Shown here piece after piece: positions 62,001 to 64,000 of a DNA stretch of 64,000 nucleotides. The notes below the pieces were generated by a model that was not told where the DNA came from, ran no database searches, and saw only the letters and a list, made by a program, of their open reading frames with translations. How positions within the stretch are numbered: position 1 is the first letter of the stretch; each line of letters begins with the position of its first letter. A program made the position numbers and the translations under genes. The stretch is from Prostheceraeus crozeri (taxonomy: Eukaryota > Platyhelminthes > Polycladida > Euryleptidae), in assembly GCA_907163375.1 (NCBI GenBank), contig CAJQUW010002137.1, positions 620,001 to 684,000 on the forward strand, read 5' to 3'.

Positions 62001-62191
62001 ATTTACCTATGGTGAAAAGAAAAACAGAATCCGCACACTCACACTAATATTCTGACGACCCCGATGCCATACACGCAAATTCATTAATCCACTAAACGGT
62101 CCTATCACACAGGGTAGACAGCAGCTTTCATTGTATTGGGGATACATTCGGCAACAGAGATAGCAATATCCACACCAGTAAGTGCAGCAAC
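55933..62191 (-). CDS. PLAC8-family protein, gene 2, 3' part (two coding exons)
   Basis: The exons 62191-62043 and 56061-55933 on the minus strand join in phase 0 to the last 91 residues of a second PLAC8 protein. They read CCTYWCGYCYLCC, then ESCC, an Arg-rich RGRQNIS, then GSLCNDCC and CCAQCQLKRDMDY. Splice sites are GT-AG, and intron position and phase match the third intron of gene 1. The start of the 62191 exon is in phase 1, again as in gene 1. The two genes therefore share a recent gene structure and stand tail to tail. Upstream exons, which should carry the Trp-x-x-Gly-x-Cys-x-Cys opening, were not found up to 63240, where a Penelope-like element begins. They probably lie beyond the window. 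Function is as unclear as for gene 1. Confidence 0.87.
56062..58769. other. Intron of PLAC8 gene 2, first stretch, nothing recognised
   Basis: The 129-codon frame at 56864-57253 has no recognisable domain. The segment near 58320-58490 repeats atccgcatcc-like words. Confidence 0.4.
58770..58985 (+). mobile_element. LINE 3' tail fragment
   Basis: A + frame reads GGSLVNALTEGEV, RREWVDNIREWRGG (visible as REWVDNIREW) and MAKARSTAITKNAHGST, then a stop. This is the end of a LINE polyprotein (R-R-x-W-x-D-N-I-[KR]-x-W-T-G ... A-x-[ND]-R). The short fragment is 5' truncated. It lies in the gene 2 intron, antisense to the gene. Confidence 0.6.
59653..59825 (-). mobile_element. tRNA-derived SINE, copy 1
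   Basis: On the minus strand the head reads cgtggcctagtgaagacggt (A-box-like), then ggttcgattcc, a perfect B box, 40 bases on. It continues cagtgtcaggcgagtgcggt and ends ttgcgacagaccct. The head could resemble a tRNA, but it lacks a convincing acceptor stem. Confidence 0.7.
60049..60114 (-). mobile_element. SINE, copy 2, B box to tail only
   Basis: The minus strand has ggttcgattcctgggtcagg, then cgagtgctgtcagggaatca and the same end, ttgcgacagaccct, as copy 1. The head is missing at about 60114, where an oppositely oriented head begins. Confidence 0.65.
60115..60200 (+). mobile_element. SINE head in opposite orientation
   Basis: The + strand reads ttggcttagtgaagaacgtg, then cgagctcgtcgccaccgctg and cggtgtgcgacaccagt. 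This aligns with the head of copy 1 (tggcctagtgaagacggtgc... ggttcgattccagt), with a decayed B box. Confidence 0.5.
60201..61531. other. Intron of PLAC8 gene 2, nothing recognised
   Basis: No coding signal or repeat end was identified. Confidence 0.45.
61532..61813. mobile_element. Compound hairpin: two direct 60-bp units plus one inverted unit
   Basis: The outer arms begin gataaaagtagaaacacgtc and return in inverse at 61813. Unit 1 (61581-61640) and unit 2 (61641-61700) differ at one base. 61706-61765 is the exact reverse complement of unit 1. Each unit holds a smaller stem, attgacgg ... ccgtcaat. It is probably a foldback MITE with an extra arm copy. It is in the gene 2 intron, about 230 bases beyond the donor of the Cys-rich exon. 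Confidence 0.85.
62043..62191 (-). CDS. PLAC8 gene 2, exon equivalent to exon 3 of gene 1
   Basis: The minus strand shows a T-rich tract and the acceptor ttttgtag at 62192-62199. Then 149 bases encode CCTYWCGYCYLCC...ESCCLPC...RGRQNIS, followed by the donor GTGAGT. The exon starts in phase 1 and ends in phase 0, exactly as gene 1 exon 3 does. It is two codons longer than that exon. Confidence 0.87.
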
Positions 62192-63246
62192 CTACAAAAT
62201 GCAAACAAAGTAAACATCGTGTCATCTCATTTCATATGTGCATCAAGTTACTTCAATTTCCCTTCCCTCTAAATAACTGTAAACAGCTCACATGAGCTTT
62301 TCTCGTTACGATGATGTCAGACACGGATAACACTTCTTTGAAGCCTCATTCATGTTTGTAATAGTACTGCAGCGGTTAGGTCAATCTATAAATATTGCTG
62401 ATCGAGAGAATGATGGAAAAATAAACTTGGCTAAACCACAAAATGCGTGAAATGGAAGCTGCTGAAATTAATTTTAATTTAAGATTAATTAATGCTGCAG
62501 ACAATTTCAACTTCTACATTGATTTTATTGGGGATAACACTCTTTGCAAATGAAAGGAATTGTCTCGACACTTGGATTTACCGGTCAATGTTGTTGCTAA
62601 CACCGAAACTTCTCTAAATATTTTTTTAGTAACAACAAGACGTTTGGTGTTGGTTATTGTGCTCATGCTTTATGCTCATCTTTCCCGAACATTGATTGCA
62701 GCGCTTAAAGTGTTGTGTGTAAGTTAACATGTAGGCCTACTATTTGTCAATCGTTTTACATAGGCTCTACGAATCGTTCTCTTGTCGTTCGGTATAGTGA
62801 ACCCATAGTATCATAGTACCATAGTTCATAAGACGGCCGCCTTCTGTTCACCTTCGTTCTGTGCATTATTTTGATGATTCTATTCATGTTTCAATAAGAA
62901 TCCATAGATCGTCAGGCAGGACAAGGTTGGCCGAGGCTGATTTTATTGATAGGCTCATTCCGAATATTAATCGGAAGCATGAGCCCGTAGTTTAGAGTCG
63001 TTCACGGTCAAGACACAATGAATGTTCCACTTTGTGCCCTCGAAAAAAGGCTCTGTTGCCCTTTTACAAAGCTTTGCCATATTATATTTTTGTACTTTGT
63101 TATATCTGCATGTGCATGTTTATGGTGAATATATCTGGGAGAGATTAACCATATGTTTTGGAAGGAAAGATTATCAATAATGAAAATGGAAGTTTGCTCC
63201 CTCTGTTTTTATGCCTCAAAATAAAAATTAAAAATATCTAATTTCT
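62192..63246. other. Upstream intron of PLAC8 gene 2
   Basis: I looked on the minus strand for the W-x-x-G-x-C opening of the domain and found none up to the Penelope element. Confidence 0.5.
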
Positions 63247-63283
63247 TCAGCGGACGTTTCGGGTCCAGACCCTTTATCAACGC
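63247..63283 (-). ncRNA. Hammerhead-ribozyme-like motif of a Penelope-like element (decayed)
   Basis: The minus strand reads ttgataa, a stem gggtc-tg-gaccc, then gaaac and gtcc. This is the order of the hammerhead core (CUGAUGA, helix II, GAAA) known from Penelope-like elements. Two core bases differ (C3 to U, G8 to A), so activity is not expected. It lies about 90 bases after the stop of the Penelope frame at 63369. Confidence 0.5.
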
Positions 63284-63368
63284 AAGAATGATGGAATTTA
63301 CAGAAGAGATGAAAAACGTATTTATACAAAATGACGAGAACAACTCTATGCGGCGCAACTAAAATGTG

Positions 63369-64000
63369 TCAGCCAAGCGGCAATTCATGTCGTCGATTAA
63401 GGCTCGGAGACCTAGCCTGAATCAACCTCGCTTCCCACAACGCACATTCAACACTGTCATACGTACACTTCAAGATATCGACCGTAAAATCATCAGCACT
63501 CGCACAATTACAATCGCTAAGGACATGCGCACTCAAGGCACTCTTTACATCTCCATTATTTATACTGCGACAATGTTCTTGATAGCGAATTTTGAAGTTT
63601 CTAGATGATTTACCTATATAAATACAGTTACATATTTTACATTTGAATTCATACACAATATTCTTAATGTTACATTTGTATTTATCTGGCAAAATATTAC
63701 AGTATTTACAGTTATCGTGCTTATTTACTTTTTTGTTAGTGAAACAATCTTTTAGCTTTTTACTGTTTCTATTTACCAATCGGATGTTCAAGTTATATTT
63801 ATTAATTAATGAGTTGATTTTTCTATTCGTTTTGTCGTTGAGGTAAGGGAGAAATAAATTGGCATCATACTTTTTATCCAAACGGGTCTTTCTACGTTTA
63901 CGTTTATTTTTTATATCACGTTTTCTATATCCATTTTTCTTTAATTTTTCATTTATCTTAGTTAGAGCCTCATTCTTTAGTAAATCAGTTTTACATCTAT
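63369..64000 (-). CDS. Penelope-like retroelement, C-terminal part with GIY-YIG endonuclease, open to the window edge
   Basis: The minus frame is open from 64000 to the stop at 63369, about 210 codons. It begins RCKTDLLKNEALTKINEKLK, has a basic stretch (RKRDIKNKRKRRKTR) and a linker, then CKYCNILPDKYKC, IVYEFKCKICNCIYIGKSSR, NFKIRYQEHCR, SALSAHVLSDCNC and ECALWEARLIQARSPSLNRR. These are the zinc-binding Cys residues, the Y-I-G core, the R-x-x-EH block and the Glu of the GIY-YIG domain. In such elements it nicks the target DNA, while the reverse transcriptase domain lies upstream (outside this window). No stop interrupts the visible part, so it may be young. It is not viral and not an LTR element. 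Whether the rest is whole cannot be seen. Confidence 0.85.
   Translation of the reverse strand, partial: RCKTDLLKNEALTKINEKLKKNGYRKRDIKNKRKRRKTRLDKKYDANLFLPYLNDKTNRKINSLINKYNLNIRLVNRNSKKLKDCFTNKKVNKHDNCKYCNILPDKYKCNIKNIVYEFKCKICNCIYIGKSSRNFKIRYQEHCRSINNGDVKSALSAHVLSDCNCASADDFTVDILKCTYDSVECALWEARLIQARSPSLNRRHELPLG

Overview
The window looks like nuclear DNA of a marine invertebrate animal. It is AT-rich, has spliced genes with introns of 4 to 17 kb, and carries a dense, mixed load of decayed DNA transposons, LINE tails, Penelope-like retroelements and tRNA-derived SINEs. Short palindromes such as taggccta, tacatgta and accggt recur throughout, as in echinoderm and other marine deuterostome genomes. 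That placement is an impression, not a proof. No bacterial-type gene, CRISPR array, rRNA or ordinary tRNA gene was seen. No retrovirus, LTR element or Polinton was recognised.

Two host genes can be supported, both PLAC8 (cornifelin, Cys-rich DUF614) family members. Gene 1 is on the + strand, with four coding exons (22368-22427, 39599-39713, 43645-43787, 50370-50480) that join in phase to a 142-residue protein. Gene 2 is on the minus strand. Its last two coding exons (62043-62191 and 55933-56061) are inside the window and its 5' part lies beyond the right edge. The two genes face each other tail to tail, about 5.5 kb apart, and share intron positions and phases, so they are paralogues from a local duplication with inversion.

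Layout. 1-22 kb, upstream of gene 1: a Crypton-like tyrosine recombinase relic (1612-3050), several MITEs (6065-6916, 7045-7455, 9535-9988, 11301-11471), a pogo-like fragment, a LINE with reverse transcriptase (about 12950-14232), two copies of one MITE family with 8-bp target duplications (15558-15855 and 21096-21724, the second inside a LINE tail), and a hAT-ended element (16566-17941). 22-50 kb, gene 1 and its introns: a Penelope C-terminus, an interspersed repeat present once whole and once split by 2.9 kb, a 723-bp foldback element, hAT relics, a hAT MITE with perfect target duplication, a GC-rich LINE tail, two TGACCCAC-repeat elements, a Tc1 element and a SINE. 50.5-56 kb, between the genes: a second Tc1 copy inserted beside Penelope sequence, and a piggyBac relic holding a hAT MITE. 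56-64 kb, intron of gene 2 and beyond: a LINE tail, SINEs, a three-armed hairpin (61532-61813), and a Penelope-like reading frame that stays open to the window edge.

The genes do not form an operon. The most notable points are the PLAC8 pair, the two Tc1 copies with complementary internal deletions, the nested insertions whose target duplications can be read base by base, the TGACCCAC-rich elements, and the compound hairpin at 61.6 kb. Most reading frames of 60-120 codons in the window have no recognisable content and are not listed.
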